In this document: positions 1 to 8,824 of the stretch, one piece after another
How positions within the stretch are numbered: the stretch's first letter is position 1
How the letters are laid out: each line of letters opens with the position of its first letter
Origin: Pseudomonas sp. dw_612
Lineage (GTDB): Bacteria > Pseudomonadota > Gammaproteobacteria > Pseudomonadales > Pseudomonadaceae
Assembly (NCBI RefSeq): GCF_018449725.1
Contig: NZ_JAAVVC010000006.1
Coordinates: 1-64,000 of the forward strand
Length of the DNA: 64,000 bases
Direction of reading: 5' to 3'
Translations under genes and position numbers: made by a program
Notes under the pieces: model-generated
Told to the model about the DNA's origin: nothing
Databases searched by the model: none
What the model saw: only the letters and a program-made list of their open reading frames with translations

Positions 1-1
1 G

Positions 2-1123
2 AAAGGTCGCGCCGCCGAAGCCGAGTGGGATCAGCGTTTCGCGGCTTACTCCGCGGCGTTCCCGACCGAAGCCAATGAACTGGTGCGTCGCCTGAGCGGC
101 GAGCTGCCGGAAGATTTCGCGGAAAAAGCCTCGGCGTATATCGCGGAAGTCGCGGCCAAGGGCGAAACCATCGCCAGCCGTAAAGCCAGCCAGAACGCCT
201 TGAATGCCTACGGCCCGTTGCTGCCGGAACTGCTCGGCGGTTCCGCTGACCTGGCCGGTTCCAACCTGACCCTGTGGAAAGGTTGCAAAGGCGTGTCGGC
301 GGAAGACGCCAGCGGCAACTACATGTACTACGGCGTTCGCGAGTTCGGCATGAGCGCAATCATGAACGGCGTGTCCCTGCACGGCGGCCTGGTGCCTTAC
401 GGCGCGACCTTCCTGATGTTCATGGAATACGCGCGCAACGCGGTGCGCATGGCTTCGCTGATGAAAAAACGCGTGGTGTTCGTTTACACCCACGACTCCA
501 TCGGCCTGGGCGAAGACGGCCCGACGCATCAGCCGATCGAGCAATTGACCAGCCTGCGCAGCACGCCGAACCTCGACACCTGGCGTCCAGCCGATGCCGT
601 GGAGTCGGCGGTATGCTGGAAAAAAGCCATCGAGCGCAAGGACGGTCCTTCGGCGCTGATTTTCTCGCGTCAGAACCTGCAGCATCAGGAGCGCAGCACG
701 CGGCAAATCGCCGACATCGCCCGTGGCGGTTACGTGTTGAAGGATTGCGCGGGCGAGCCTGAGCTGATCCTGATCGCCACTGGTTCGGAAGTCGGCCTGG
801 CGGTTCAGGCGTACGACACACTGACCGACCAAGGTCGCAAGGTTCGCGTTGTTTCGATGCCGTGCACCAGCGTGTTCGACGCGCAAGACGCCGGTTACAA
901 GCAAGCGGTCCTGCCGCTGCAAGTCAGCGCCCGGATCGCCATCGAAGCGGCGCATGCGGACTATTGGTACAAGTACGTGGGCCTGGGTGGCCGCGTGATC
1001 GGCATGACCACGTATGGTGAATCGGCACCTGCACCGGCGTTGTATGAACTCTTCGGGATCACCCTCGAAAACGTGCTCGAAACTGCGCGCATCCTGCTGC
1101 TCAAGTCGCGGGCGGGGGCGTAA
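2..1123 (+). CDS. tkt: Transketolase, C-terminal part (5' end outside window)
   Basis: The reading frame is open from base 2, so this is the last 373 residues of a roughly 665-residue thiamine-diphosphate enzyme that moves two-carbon ketol units between sugar phosphates in the non-oxidative pentose phosphate pathway. The pyrimidine-binding domain is visible ([25 protein letters not shown]), followed by the C-terminal Rossmann-like domain ([13 protein letters not shown]). The pgi start lies 2 bp after the stop, so the two are almost certainly co-transcribed. In the Pseudomonas genomes I know, the housekeeping transketolase sits beside epd/pgk/fba, so this may be a second copy; that is inference. 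Confidence 0.95.
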   Translation, partial: KGRAAEAEWDQRFAAYSAAFPTEANELVRRLSGELPEDFAEKASAYIAEVAAKGETIASRKASQNALNAYGPLLPELLGGSADLAGSNLTLWKGCKGVSAEDASGNYMYYGVREFGMSAIMNGVSLHGGLVPYGATFLMFMEYARNAVRMASLMKKRVVFVYTHDSIGLGEDGPTHQPIEQLTSLRSTPNLDTWRPADAVESAVCWKKAIERKDGPSALIFSRQNLQHQERSTRQIADIARGGYVLKDCAGEPELILIATGSEVGLAVQAYDTLTDQGRKVRVVSMPCTSVFDAQDAGYKQAVLPLQVSARIAIEAAHADYWYKYVGLGGRVIGMTTYGESAPAPALYELFGITLENVLETARILLLKSRAGA

Positions 1124-1125
1124 CC

Positions 1126-2874
1126 ATGGACGCCGAAGTCGATTGTGAAGCCCTGGCTGCCAGGGCGACGCTACTTGCCCTGTCTACGTCCGAGCGGAAA
1201 CCTTCCATCAAGCATTACCTGCAACCGCTGGACGCCACCGGTCTGCCGTCCTGGCGGGCGCTGCAAAAGCACCGTCTGGCCATGCAACGCTTCAACATGC
1301 GCGACGAGTTCGAGGTTGATCCTGGACGCTTCAATGAGTTCTCCGTTTCCAGCGGTGGTCTTTTCCTGGATTACTCGAAGAACCTGATCACCCGTGAAAC
1401 CCGCGAGCTGTTGATTCGGCTGGCTCGGGAATCAGGGCTCGGCGAGGCGATCCAGGCGATGTTTGCCGGTGAGCCGGTCAACGCCTCGGAGCGGCGTCCC
1501 GCGTTGCACACGGCGCTGCGTCGGCCGTTGGGCGATCGCCTGATCGTTGATGGACGCAACCTGATGCGCGACGTCCACGACAGCCTCGGGAAAATGACCG
1601 AGATCGTCGGCCGCATCCATAACAAGCTGTGGCGCGGCTACAGCGATAAAGCGATCACCGATGTGGTTAATATCGGTATCGGTGGCTCGTTCCTCGGGCC
1701 CGAACTGGTGTCTGAGGCGCTCTTGCCCTACAGCCAGCCGTCCGGGGTGCGCTGCCATTACCTGGCGAACATCGATGGCAGTGAGTTCCATGAGTTGACG
1801 GCGCGGCTGAATGCCGACACCACGTTGTTCATCGTGTCCAGCAAGACGTTCGCGACCCTGGAAACCCTGAAAAACGCCCAGGCTGCCCGTGCCTGGTACC
1901 TGAGCAGCGGCGGCAATGAGCAGCAGTTGCACCGTCATTTCATTGCCGTCACCAGCAACAATCAGGCAGCGATCGACTTCGGTATTCGCGAGAAGAACAT
2001 CTTCCCGATGTGGGATTGGGTCGGTGGTCGCTATTCCTTATGGTCGGCCATCGGTTTGCCCATTGCGCTGGCGATCGGCATGACCAACTTCAAGGAGTTG
2101 CTGTCCGGTGCCTATGCCATGGATTGCCATTTCCTCGACGAGCCGTTCGAAAGCAACATGCCGGTGCTGCTGGGGATGTTGGGCATCTGGTACCGCAACT
2201 TCTGGGATGCCCAGGCCCACGCGTTCCTGCCCTACGATCATTACTTGCGCAACTTCGTAAAACACCTGCAGCAGATGGACATGGAGTCCAGCGGCAAGAG
2301 CATTCGTCAGGATGGCGCGGCGGTGTCCTGCGGGACCGGGCCGGTGATTTGGGGCGGTGTTGGCTGCAATGGCCAACATGCGTATCACCAACTGCTGCAC
2401 CAGGGGACGGCGCTGATTCCCGCGGACTTTATCGTCCCGGTGGTCAGTCACAAGCCACTGGCCGACCACCATCACTGGTTGTACGCCAACTGCCTGTCGC
2501 AAAGCCAGGCGCTGATGCGTGGCAAGAACCTGAAGGAGGCCGAGGCCGAGTTGCGGGCCAAGGGACTGTCGAAAGCCAATGTCCAGCGTCTGGCTCCGCA
2601 CAAAGTGATTCCGGGCAACCGGCCCAGCAACACCCTGGTGATGGAAACCCTCGATCCCCGGCGTCTCGGCGCATTGATCGCGCTGTATGAACATAAGGTG
2701 TTCGTGCAAGGCGTGGTCTGGGGGATCAACTCGTTCGACCAGTGGGGCGTGGAGCTGGGGAAGGAGTTGGGCACCAGCGTCTATAGCAGCCTGACCGGGT
2801 TCGATCCGCCCCCCGCCGACGATTGTTCAACCCAAGGCCTGATCGATTATTTCCGCAGGCGTCACCGCGGCTGA
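1126..2874 (+). CDS. pgi: Glucose-6-phosphate isomerase with N-terminal extension
   Basis: Cytosolic enzyme that interconverts glucose 6-phosphate and fructose 6-phosphate. Both family signatures are present: [11 protein letters not shown] in the sugar-binding domain and [14 protein letters not shown] near the C-terminus, the latter carrying the catalytic lysine. The catalytic Glu (MDMESSGKS) and His ([13 protein letters not shown]) are intact. At 582 residues it is about 30 longer than usual: about 31 residues precede the [13 protein letters not shown] segment with which family members normally begin. The ATG at 1126 is the first Met and has a G-rich Shine-Dalgarno inside the end of tkt. A hairpin terminator overlaps the stop codon. 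Function is clear; whether this is the main or an accessory isomerase is not. Confidence 0.96.
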   Translation: MDAEVDCEALAARATLLALSTSERKPSIKHYLQPLDATGLPSWRALQKHRLAMQRFNMRDEFEVDPGRFNEFSVSSGGLFLDYSKNLITRETRELLIRLARESGLGEAIQAMFAGEPVNASERRPALHTALRRPLGDRLIVDGRNLMRDVHDSLGKMTEIVGRIHNKLWRGYSDKAITDVVNIGIGGSFLGPELVSEALLPYSQPSGVRCHYLANIDGSEFHELTARLNADTTLFIVSSKTFATLETLKNAQAARAWYLSSGGNEQQLHRHFIAVTSNNQAAIDFGIREKNIFPMWDWVGGRYSLWSAIGLPIALAIGMTNFKELLSGAYAMDCHFLDEPFESNMPVLLGMLGIWYRNFWDAQAHAFLPYDHYLRNFVKHLQQMDMESSGKSIRQDGAAVSCGTGPVIWGGVGCNGQHAYHQLLHQGTALIPADFIVPVVSHKPLADHHHWLYANCLSQSQALMRGKNLKEAEAELRAKGLSKANVQRLAPHKVIPGNRPSNTLVMETLDPRRLGALIALYEHKVFVQGVVWGINSFDQWGVELGKELGTSVYSSLTGFDPPPADDCSTQGLIDYFRRRHRG

Positions 2875-2887
2875 ATCCAGCCGTTTT
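2868..2887 (+). terminator. Rho-independent terminator after pgi
   Basis: CGGCTG (2868-2873), loop AATC, CAGCCG (2878-2883), then TTTT. The pgi stop codon lies inside the stem and loop. Confidence 0.75.
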
Positions 2888-2892
2888 CAAAG

Positions 2893-2924
2893 CAGGCGAA
2901 CAACCTGAACGGGGTGTTCGCCTG
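2893..2924 (+). terminator. Second hairpin between pgi and the chemoreceptor gene
   Basis: Perfect 10-bp stem CAGGCGAACA / TGTTCGCCTG with a 12-nt loop and no T-tract. It could back up the pgi terminator or sit in the leader of the next gene. Confidence 0.5.
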
Positions 2925-2967
2925 TCGGTGCTGGCGCTCGTGGCCAATTATTTACATGGAGTGATCT

Positions 2968-4596
2968 ATGCTTCTCAGAAAGCTGAATCTCGCGCCTCGC
3001 TCGGTGGTTTGTTTTGGGCTTTTCTGCTTGTTGATCAGTGGCATGGGCCTGTTCGCACTGAGGCAGGCGTCCGCGTTGAATGACGCAGAAGACTTTGTGG
3101 AAACGACGATCGTTCCCACGATCCAGGTCTTGGGGGAGCTGGACAAAAGCTTCGTCCTGGTTCGTACCGACAACGCCAATTTGCGTAATCCGCTGGAAAC
3201 CGAAGAAGTGAATACGGCGGCTTTGGCAGAGATAGCGGCGCTGCACGCCAGCACTCAAGACAAAATGAAACGCCTCTCGGGACTGATTGTGGCAGCCAGG
3301 GACAGGGCGGTATTCGATGAGCTGGAAACCATGATCCAGGCCTTCAATGCCATCGAAGAAAAGTACCTGGCCTTCATCAATGGCAACGACTTGATCGGGG
3401 CCAACCGCTTTACGATGACGGATGTGCGACCGTCCATCGACAAGGTGTCTGCCAGCGTCCAGAAACTGATTGATCTGGGGCAGCTCAAGGCCAGACAGGC
3501 CGGCGAAGCGGCGGACACCGTCTATCTGCATACGCAGGTCCTGGTCAGTGTGTTGATCGTCATTTCATTGCTGGCGACAGTGTTGTTGGCCTGGCTGTAC
3601 ACCCGCAGCGTCACCGTTCCGCTGAGCCTCTCGCTGGCGATTGCCCGACGAATTGCCAACAACGATTTCAGCCAGCCGATTGCGGTGAAAGGTTCGGATG
3701 AACTGGCGAGGTTGCTGGCTGCACTGGCGACCATGCAGGCCAACCTGCGTGAGACGATCGCCCAGATTGGCGGCTCATCGACTCAGCTCGCCACCACCGC
3801 TGAACAAATGTTCGCGGTGACCGAGGACGCCTCCAAAGGGATGATCCGTCAGAACAATGAAATCGAGATGGCCGCGACCGCCGTCACCGAAATGAGCGCG
3901 GCGGTCGATGAGGTCGCGAGCAACGCGGCATTGGCCTCCGACGCAGCGACCCAATCGAGCGCTACCGCTTCGAGCGGCCGCAGCCGTGTCGATGAAACCC
4001 TCGGAGCCATCGGCCTGATGGTGACCAGCGTGCGCTCCACGTCCAGCGAGGTTAAACGCCTGTCCGTCATGGCCGTGGACATCAGCAAAGTGCTGGATGT
4101 GATTCGCGCCATCGCCGAGCAAACCAACCTGCTGGCCCTGAACGCGGCAATCGAGGCCGCACGTGCCGGTGAGGCGGGGCGGGGGTTCGCGGTGGTGGCG
4201 GACGAGGTGCGGGCGCTGGCCCATCGCACCCAGGTCTCGACCCAGGAAATCGAGCAGATGATCGGCAACATTCAGACCGGGACCAGCAACGCCGTGATGT
4301 CCATGGACCAGACCACTGTGCAGGCCGAAAACACCTTGCGCCTGGCGGAAGCCGCCGGTCAGGCCCTGAGCGAGATCACCGAGTCGATCATTCAGATCAA
4401 CGAGCGCAACCTGCTGATTTCGACGGCTGCCGAAGAGCAGGCCCAAGTCGCCCGCGAGGTCGACCGGAGCCTGATCAGCATTCGCGATCTGTCGACGCAA
4501 ACGGCCACCGGCTCACACCAGACGTCGATTGTCAGCGGCGAACTGTCAAAGCTGGCCGCTGGCCTCAATGGTCTGGTCGAGCGTTTCAGGTTGTAA
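2968..4596 (+). CDS. Methyl-accepting chemotaxis protein
   Basis: Inner-membrane chemoreceptor that signals through CheW/CheA. Order of domains: transmembrane helix 1 at about residues 13-31; a periplasmic four-helix-bundle-like ligand domain of about 155 residues; transmembrane helix 2 at about 188-210; HAMP domain about 212-264; cytoplasmic signalling coiled coil, with the highly conserved tip ([35 protein letters not shown]) starting near residue 382. Length (542) is normal for the 4HB_MCP class. There is no C-terminal NWETF-like CheR tether. The ligand cannot be told from sequence. It has its own leader and is not obviously tied to pgi; the next gene is convergent. Confidence 0.95.
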   Translation: MLLRKLNLAPRSVVCFGLFCLLISGMGLFALRQASALNDAEDFVETTIVPTIQVLGELDKSFVLVRTDNANLRNPLETEEVNTAALAEIAALHASTQDKMKRLSGLIVAARDRAVFDELETMIQAFNAIEEKYLAFINGNDLIGANRFTMTDVRPSIDKVSASVQKLIDLGQLKARQAGEAADTVYLHTQVLVSVLIVISLLATVLLAWLYTRSVTVPLSLSLAIARRIANNDFSQPIAVKGSDELARLLAALATMQANLRETIAQIGGSSTQLATTAEQMFAVTEDASKGMIRQNNEIEMAATAVTEMSAAVDEVASNAALASDAATQSSATASSGRSRVDETLGAIGLMVTSVRSTSSEVKRLSVMAVDISKVLDVIRAIAEQTNLLALNAAIEAARAGEAGRGFAVVADEVRALAHRTQVSTQEIEQMIGNIQTGTSNAVMSMDQTTVQAENTLRLAEAAGQALSEITESIIQINERNLLISTAAEEQAQVAREVDRSLISIRDLSTQTATGSHQTSIVSGELSKLAAGLNGLVERFRL

Positions 4597-4605
4597 GGCT
4601 CTGAT

Positions 4606-5238
4606 TCACACAAGGTCTCTGGACGTCAGCATCCGGACCCCGGCAGACCTCGACAGCACGGCATCGATCATCACCCTGGCTATATTAGCCGGGGCGTTGA
4701 TCCACAAGCTTCGCGGCAATATCGGCTTAAGCAGGGCGGCGATAGGGAGAATCACGCGCTCGGCGGGACGGAACTCTTCACGGCTGCCGCCAATCATTCC
4801 AGGGCGGATGATCGTCAGCGAAGGGAACCCGATGCCTTGAATATCCCGTTCCAGCTCACCTTTGATCCGGCAGTAGTAAACCGGAACGGACAACGAGGCG
4901 CCGGGCGACGAGATGATCGCGCAAGCCTGTGCGCCGAGGCTCAACGCCAGTTCGCCGAACTTGATCGGCAGCACGTAATCGACCAGTCGAAATGCCTCCT
5001 TCGAGCCGGCCTTCGACGGGGTGGTGCCCATCGCGCAAATCATCGCGTCGATCGACAGCCTGGCGACATCCGGCAGTACCTGGCGCAGATCATTGGCGAC
5101 CGGGTTGATGAGCTTGGGGTGTGCCGCCATTGCCCGGCGCGTGGGTGCGATGACCTGCTCGATGCGCGCATCGTCCAGCGCTTGCTGCAGCACATTGCGG
5201 CCAACTTGTCCGGTCGCGCCGAGAATCAATACTTTCAT
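4606..5238 (-). CDS. NAD(P)-binding oxidoreductase, atypical SDR
   Basis: 210-residue cytosolic Rossmann protein beginning with the dinucleotide motif GATGQVGRNVL (residues 7-17), of the NAD(P)H-binding/NmrA-like group. An internal PGASLSVPVYYCRIKGELE segment carries a Y-x-x-x-K-type pair. Members act as small NAD(P)H-dependent reductases or redox sensors; no specific substrate is evident. The upstream lipoprotein gene ends 17 bp before this start, so the two form a short leftward operon. The chemoreceptor gene is convergent and only 9 bp away, with no clear terminator between them. Confidence 0.85.
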   Translation of the reverse strand: MKVLILGATGQVGRNVLQQALDDARIEQVIAPTRRAMAAHPKLINPVANDLRQVLPDVARLSIDAMICAMGTTPSKAGSKEAFRLVDYVLPIKFGELALSLGAQACAIISSPGASLSVPVYYCRIKGELERDIQGIGFPSLTIIRPGMIGGSREEFRPAERVILPIAALLKPILPRSLWINAPANIARVMIDAVLSRSAGVRMLTSRDLV

Positions 5239-5255
5239 CGTGGTGGTCTCTGTGT

Positions 5256-5816
5256 TCAGCGGGCCGCAAGCCCCGGGGTCTTGGAAGGAGTGTGGAATAT
5301 CGAGTGGTAATACGTACGGCCATCATCAAGGTGTTGGTCGAATGCGAAGCCTTGTTTGAGCATAGTGTCCATGTCGGCCTCGGTGATGCGCATCACGTAG
5401 CTGTGTTCGGTGGTGATCAGCGCGAAGCGCGCGCCCTGGGCTTCGCGCAGGTTGAACCACTTGCCCGGCGCCGCGTGTCCGCTGGGAAAGGTGTTGCCGT
5501 CGTAGTGCAGGCGCCATTCGCCATCGAGCAGGATCCAGTAATCCGTCGCTGACGCGCCGGTCTGATCGTCCTTGGCGATGACCGATCCCGCCTCGGTTTC
5601 CCACTCGCGCGAATGGTCGATGACCCAGCGCAATTGGTCGGTCGACAACGTCGTGAAAAACGGTGTGTGGCGAAGCAAATGCAAATAGGTGATGGAGGGT
5701 TTCATGGTCATGTCCTGCTTGGCATCGGGTGTGCGCTGAGCGCCACACGCCGTGAGACAAATCGTGGCGAAAAGCGCCAGGCTGGCGATTTTCAGGCGAC
5801 TGGGCAGCGGTGCCAT
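5256..5816 (-). CDS. Putative lipoprotein with cyclic-nucleotide-binding-like fold
   Basis: 186 residues. It opens with a lipoprotein signal peptide: basic start, hydrophobic run, lipobox LTAC with Cys24. The mature part resembles a cNMP-binding beta-roll: HLLRHTPFFTTLSTDQLRWV leads in as in Crp-type domains, followed by a strand with GEWRLHYDG. There is no DNA-binding helix-turn-helix and no clear phosphate-binding cassette, so nucleotide binding is doubtful. A second start, Met38 at 5705, has its own AGGA ribosome site and would give a cytosolic product without the signal. Divergent from the LysR gene at 5974, which probably controls it. Confidence 0.8.
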   Translation of the reverse strand: MAPLPSRLKIASLALFATICLTACGAQRTPDAKQDMTMKPSITYLHLLRHTPFFTTLSTDQLRWVIDHSREWETEAGSVIAKDDQTGASATDYWILLDGEWRLHYDGNTFPSGHAAPGKWFNLREAQGARFALITTEHSYVMRITEADMDTMLKQGFAFDQHLDDGRTYYHSIFHTPSKTPGLAAR

Positions 5817-5931
5817 GGCGTTACTCGGCGTGAGACAAATTAATGGGCATAGGCGCTTCTCTCGTGGGCAGTGGCGAGCGGGCGCATGATGGACTGTTTT
5901 TTTACGCCGATAATTACGTCAAAACGGGTTA

Positions 5932-5937
5932 TATAAT
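5932..5937 (+). promoter_or_regulatory. Candidate -10 element of the LysR gene
   Basis: TATAAT lies 37 bp upstream of the LysR start in an AT-rich stretch of the divergent intergenic region. No convincing -35 was found, so this is tentative. Confidence 0.3.
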
Positions 5938-5973
5938 TCCATTTACTTCAACTATCAGGCGTTGTGTCTTGCG

Positions 5974-6879
5974 ATGGATCGATTCCAGGAAATGCAGGTG
6001 TTTATCCGGGTTGCCGATCGCCAGAGTTTTACGGCGGCGGCGGAAGATCTGCGCATCCCGCGTGCCACCGTGACCAATTTGATCAAACGCCTGGAGTTGC
6101 GCATTGGCGTGCGCTTGTTGGAGCGCACCACACGCCAAGTGCGCCTGACGCATGACGGCGAGGCTTACTACCATCGTTGCGTGCGTTTGCTGGCGGACCT
6201 GGAGGAAACGGAAACCTCCTTTCGCGATGCAAAACCCAAGGGCCTGCTGCGGGTGAATCTGCAGGGCACGCTGGCCAAGCACTTCGTGATGCCGGCGTTG
6301 GGGGATTTTCTGGCGCAATACCCGGATATCACCCTGCACCTGGGCGAAGACGATCGTCTGGTCGACCTGGTGCGTGAAGGCGTGGACTGCGTATTGCGCG
6401 CCGGTTCTTTGCAGGACTCGTCGATGATTGCCCGGCGCGTGGCGCGCATGGAGCAAGTCACCGTGGCCAGCCCTGCATATTTGCAGCGTTATGGTGTGCC
6501 GCTCGATCTTGAAGCGCTGCGCTCCCATGTGGCGGTGAGCTACGTATCGAGCGCCACCGGCAAGCCCATGGGGCTGGACTTTATGCTGAACGATGAAGTG
6601 ATCGAGATCGACTTGCCGGCCATCGTCTCGGTGACCGGCGCGGATCTGTACACGGGGGCCGCGCTGTCCGGGCTGGGGTTGGTGCAAGTGCCGCGCTACC
6701 GGATCGAGCAGGAGCTGGCCGAAGGTCGGTTGACGATCGTCTTGCCCGGTTTTGCGCCACCGCCCATGCCGGTGTCGGTGCTCTATCCGCAGAGTCGTCA
6801 GTTGTCCTCTCGCGTGCGTGTTTTCGCCCAGTGGCTGGGCAAGCGCTTTGAAAATGCGCCCTACACCGTGGGGGATTGA
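5974..6879 (+). CDS. LysR-family transcriptional regulator
   Basis: 301-residue regulator: N-terminal winged helix-turn-helix (FTAAAEDLRIPRATVTNLIKRLE, about residues 18-40, followed by LLERTTRQVRLT), then a periplasmic-binding-protein-like effector domain. It belongs to the CrgA/DhpR-like LysR branch. The start is ATG 5974; an upstream in-frame TTG at 5962 has no ribosome site. It is transcribed away from the lipoprotein/oxidoreductase pair, the usual arrangement for a LysR regulator and its target. The effector is unknown. Confidence 0.92.
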   Translation: MDRFQEMQVFIRVADRQSFTAAAEDLRIPRATVTNLIKRLELRIGVRLLERTTRQVRLTHDGEAYYHRCVRLLADLEETETSFRDAKPKGLLRVNLQGTLAKHFVMPALGDFLAQYPDITLHLGEDDRLVDLVREGVDCVLRAGSLQDSSMIARRVARMEQVTVASPAYLQRYGVPLDLEALRSHVAVSYVSSATGKPMGLDFMLNDEVIEIDLPAIVSVTGADLYTGAALSGLGLVQVPRYRIEQELAEGRLTIVLPGFAPPPMPVSVLYPQSRQLSSRVRVFAQWLGKRFENAPYTVGD

Positions 6880-6897
6880 AGCCATGCCCCGCAGCAC

Positions 6898-6986
6898 CTG
6901 TGGGAGCCTGCTCGCGAAAGCGGTGGACCAGCCAACATCAATATTGAATGACACACCGCCTTCGCGAGCAGGCTCGCTCCCACAAG
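6898..6986. repeat. REPIN-like inverted repeat pair
   Basis: Left arm TGTGGGAGCCTGCTCGCGAA (from 6900) and right arm TTCGCGAGCAGGCTCGCTCC (from 6961) are inverted copies of the repetitive extragenic palindrome core common in fluorescent pseudomonads, separated by about 40 bp of unrelated DNA. It lies between the LysR gene and the next rightward gene, where it can fold into a large stem. Confidence 0.85.
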
Positions 6987-7112
6987 GATTGCAGGCTTTC
7001 CTTCTGTGGGTGTGAAGTGAGTTTCATGGCCGGCGGCTAATCCCTGCGGCGCATTGCCGGTAGTGTCACCGCGAAGTATTGAATGCATGTTTTATGCGAC
7101 CAGGAGCTGATG

Positions 7113-8771
7113 ATGCCACCGATTGTTCGTCGCGATTTCCTCAAAGCCGCGGCAGTCCTGCCGGCGGCACTGGCAGGGCTGATGGACGTAGCCTCAGCCG
7201 ACACCACACCCACTTCTGCCAAACAGGCCAAAGCACCGTCGGAGTCGTTCGATTATGTGATTGCAGGCGCAGGCCACAACGGCCTGGTCTGCGCGGCCTA
7301 TCTGGCTAAAGCGGGTTTCCGGGTGTTGGTACTCGAAGGCGATGCCGTCATTGGCGGTGGCTGCAAAACCACCGAGCCGTTATTGCCGGGATTCAAGGAA
7401 GACCTGTGCTCCAGCGTTCACGGGGTGATTCTCAACAACCCGCTGATCCGCGACCATGAATTGGACCTGGCGCAATACGGCTACGAACTGCTGTACCCGG
7501 ACGTGGTGTTGCACTACCCGTTCCTCGATGGTGCGTCCTTCACCGTGTTTCGCAATGATGTCGAGCGCACGGCGGCGACCATCGAGCAGGTCTCCAAAAA
7601 GGATGCCCAGACCTTCCGCCGCGCCGCTGCGGCCCGTGCGGGGCTGGCGACAATGAGCGCAGAAGCGGCGGCCAATTCACGTGACGGAATCTACCTGCGT
7701 CGGTTAAGCGAAATGACCGGTTTCGCCGCTTCCCAGACAGTTTGGGAGAGTCCGCAAATGCGCGCCGCAGCGCTGTCGGGCGGGCGGTTTTTCGGGCCGA
7801 TGGGCAGTGACTACGGCACGGGGAAACAGGCGTTCTCGATGCTTGATCACCTGAAGGGGCGGCCGATTCCCAAAGGTGGCTCGGGGATGTTGAGCGTGGC
7901 GCTCGGGCGGTTTATCGAAGCGCACGACGGGGTGATTCTCACCGACAGACCGATTACCCGGCTCGTGATAGAAAACGCTGCGTGCAAAGGCGTCGAGTGC
8001 GCGGACGGCACGCAATACCGAGCCAGCAAGGGCGTGGTTTCCAGCATCCACGTCAAGCATCTGATCAATATGGCGCCACAGGAGTTGTTCGGCGACGGGG
8101 TTCTCGATGGCGTCAACCTGATGCAGCCAGAGCTGGCCATGTTCCAGTTTCATTTCGCCTTCAGCGAGGAGCCGGAATATGCGCTGGCCTCAGGGGGCAC
8201 CGTTGCCAGTGTCGAGGCGTCGTTGATGGAAGACCCGGCGAGTATTTTCAGCCTCAGCCCGGACGACGCCCATGGCGAACTGAACATTGCCGACTACCCG
8301 CTTCAGGTGTGTCATCCGTCGGTGTTCGACAAGACGCGCGTGCCGGAGGGGCAGGGTCTGTTGAAAATCGAAGGCTGCATGCCGTACAACCTCAAGGGTG
8401 GGCCGCAGCGCTGGGATGAGATCAAGGATCAAGTGGCCGATGCGGTATTGACGCGCTACCTGCGTTACACGAGCAATCTGAGCAAAGACAAACTGCTCGC
8501 CAAATTCCTGCTGAGCCCACTGGATATCGAGCGGATGAACCCCTCGATGTGGCGTGGCAGCGCGCACCATTTCGACAATCGCGGCGGCAACTTCGCACCG
8601 TGCCGCATGGGCATTCTCGGCCTTTATCAGACAGGCGCCTGTACCGCACCGGGCGGATCCATCAGTGGTCTGCCGGGCCGTAACACGGCACAAGTGGTGT
8701 TGCAGGACCAGGGGCTTGATCTGAAGGAAGTGGTGGCCAGGGGGGCGTCGGGTCGTCGGGCGACGACCTGA
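7113..8771 (+). CDS. Tat-exported FAD oxidoreductase, phytoene-desaturase-like
   Basis: 552 residues. A twin-arginine signal (RRDFLKAAAVLPAALAG) lies at the N-terminus, so the folded flavoprotein is probably exported. The FAD-binding beta-alpha-beta motif follows (DYVIAGAGHNGLVCAAYLAKAG, then VLEGDAVIGGGCKT), and the C-terminus has GASISGLPG-type FAD contacts (GGSISGLPGRNTA). It belongs to the phytoene dehydrogenase/PYROXD2-like superfamily, which dehydrogenates or isomerises C-C bonds; no carotenoid genes are nearby, so its substrate is unknown. ATG 7113 is preferred over 7110 because AGGAG lies 6 bases upstream; the in-frame ATG at 7083 is less likely. Confidence 0.85.
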   Translation: MPPIVRRDFLKAAAVLPAALAGLMDVASADTTPTSAKQAKAPSESFDYVIAGAGHNGLVCAAYLAKAGFRVLVLEGDAVIGGGCKTTEPLLPGFKEDLCSSVHGVILNNPLIRDHELDLAQYGYELLYPDVVLHYPFLDGASFTVFRNDVERTAATIEQVSKKDAQTFRRAAAARAGLATMSAEAAANSRDGIYLRRLSEMTGFAASQTVWESPQMRAAALSGGRFFGPMGSDYGTGKQAFSMLDHLKGRPIPKGGSGMLSVALGRFIEAHDGVILTDRPITRLVIENAACKGVECADGTQYRASKGVVSSIHVKHLINMAPQELFGDGVLDGVNLMQPELAMFQFHFAFSEEPEYALASGGTVASVEASLMEDPASIFSLSPDDAHGELNIADYPLQVCHPSVFDKTRVPEGQGLLKIEGCMPYNLKGGPQRWDEIKDQVADAVLTRYLRYTSNLSKDKLLAKFLLSPLDIERMNPSMWRGSAHHFDNRGGNFAPCRMGILGLYQTGACTAPGGSISGLPGRNTAQVVLQDQGLDLKEVVARGASGRRATT

Positions 8772-8781
8772 TCGGGATAGT

Positions 8782-8810
8782 CGGGCGGCTAGCCGTGAGG
8801 TCGCCGCCCG
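8782..8810. terminator. Bidirectional hairpin between convergent genes
   Basis: CGGGCGGC / GCCGCCCG, 8-bp stem with a 13-nt loop, exactly between the convergent flavoprotein and aldehyde dehydrogenase genes. No T-tract. Confidence 0.5.
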
Positions 8811-8824
8811 GTACTCGCCTTGCT

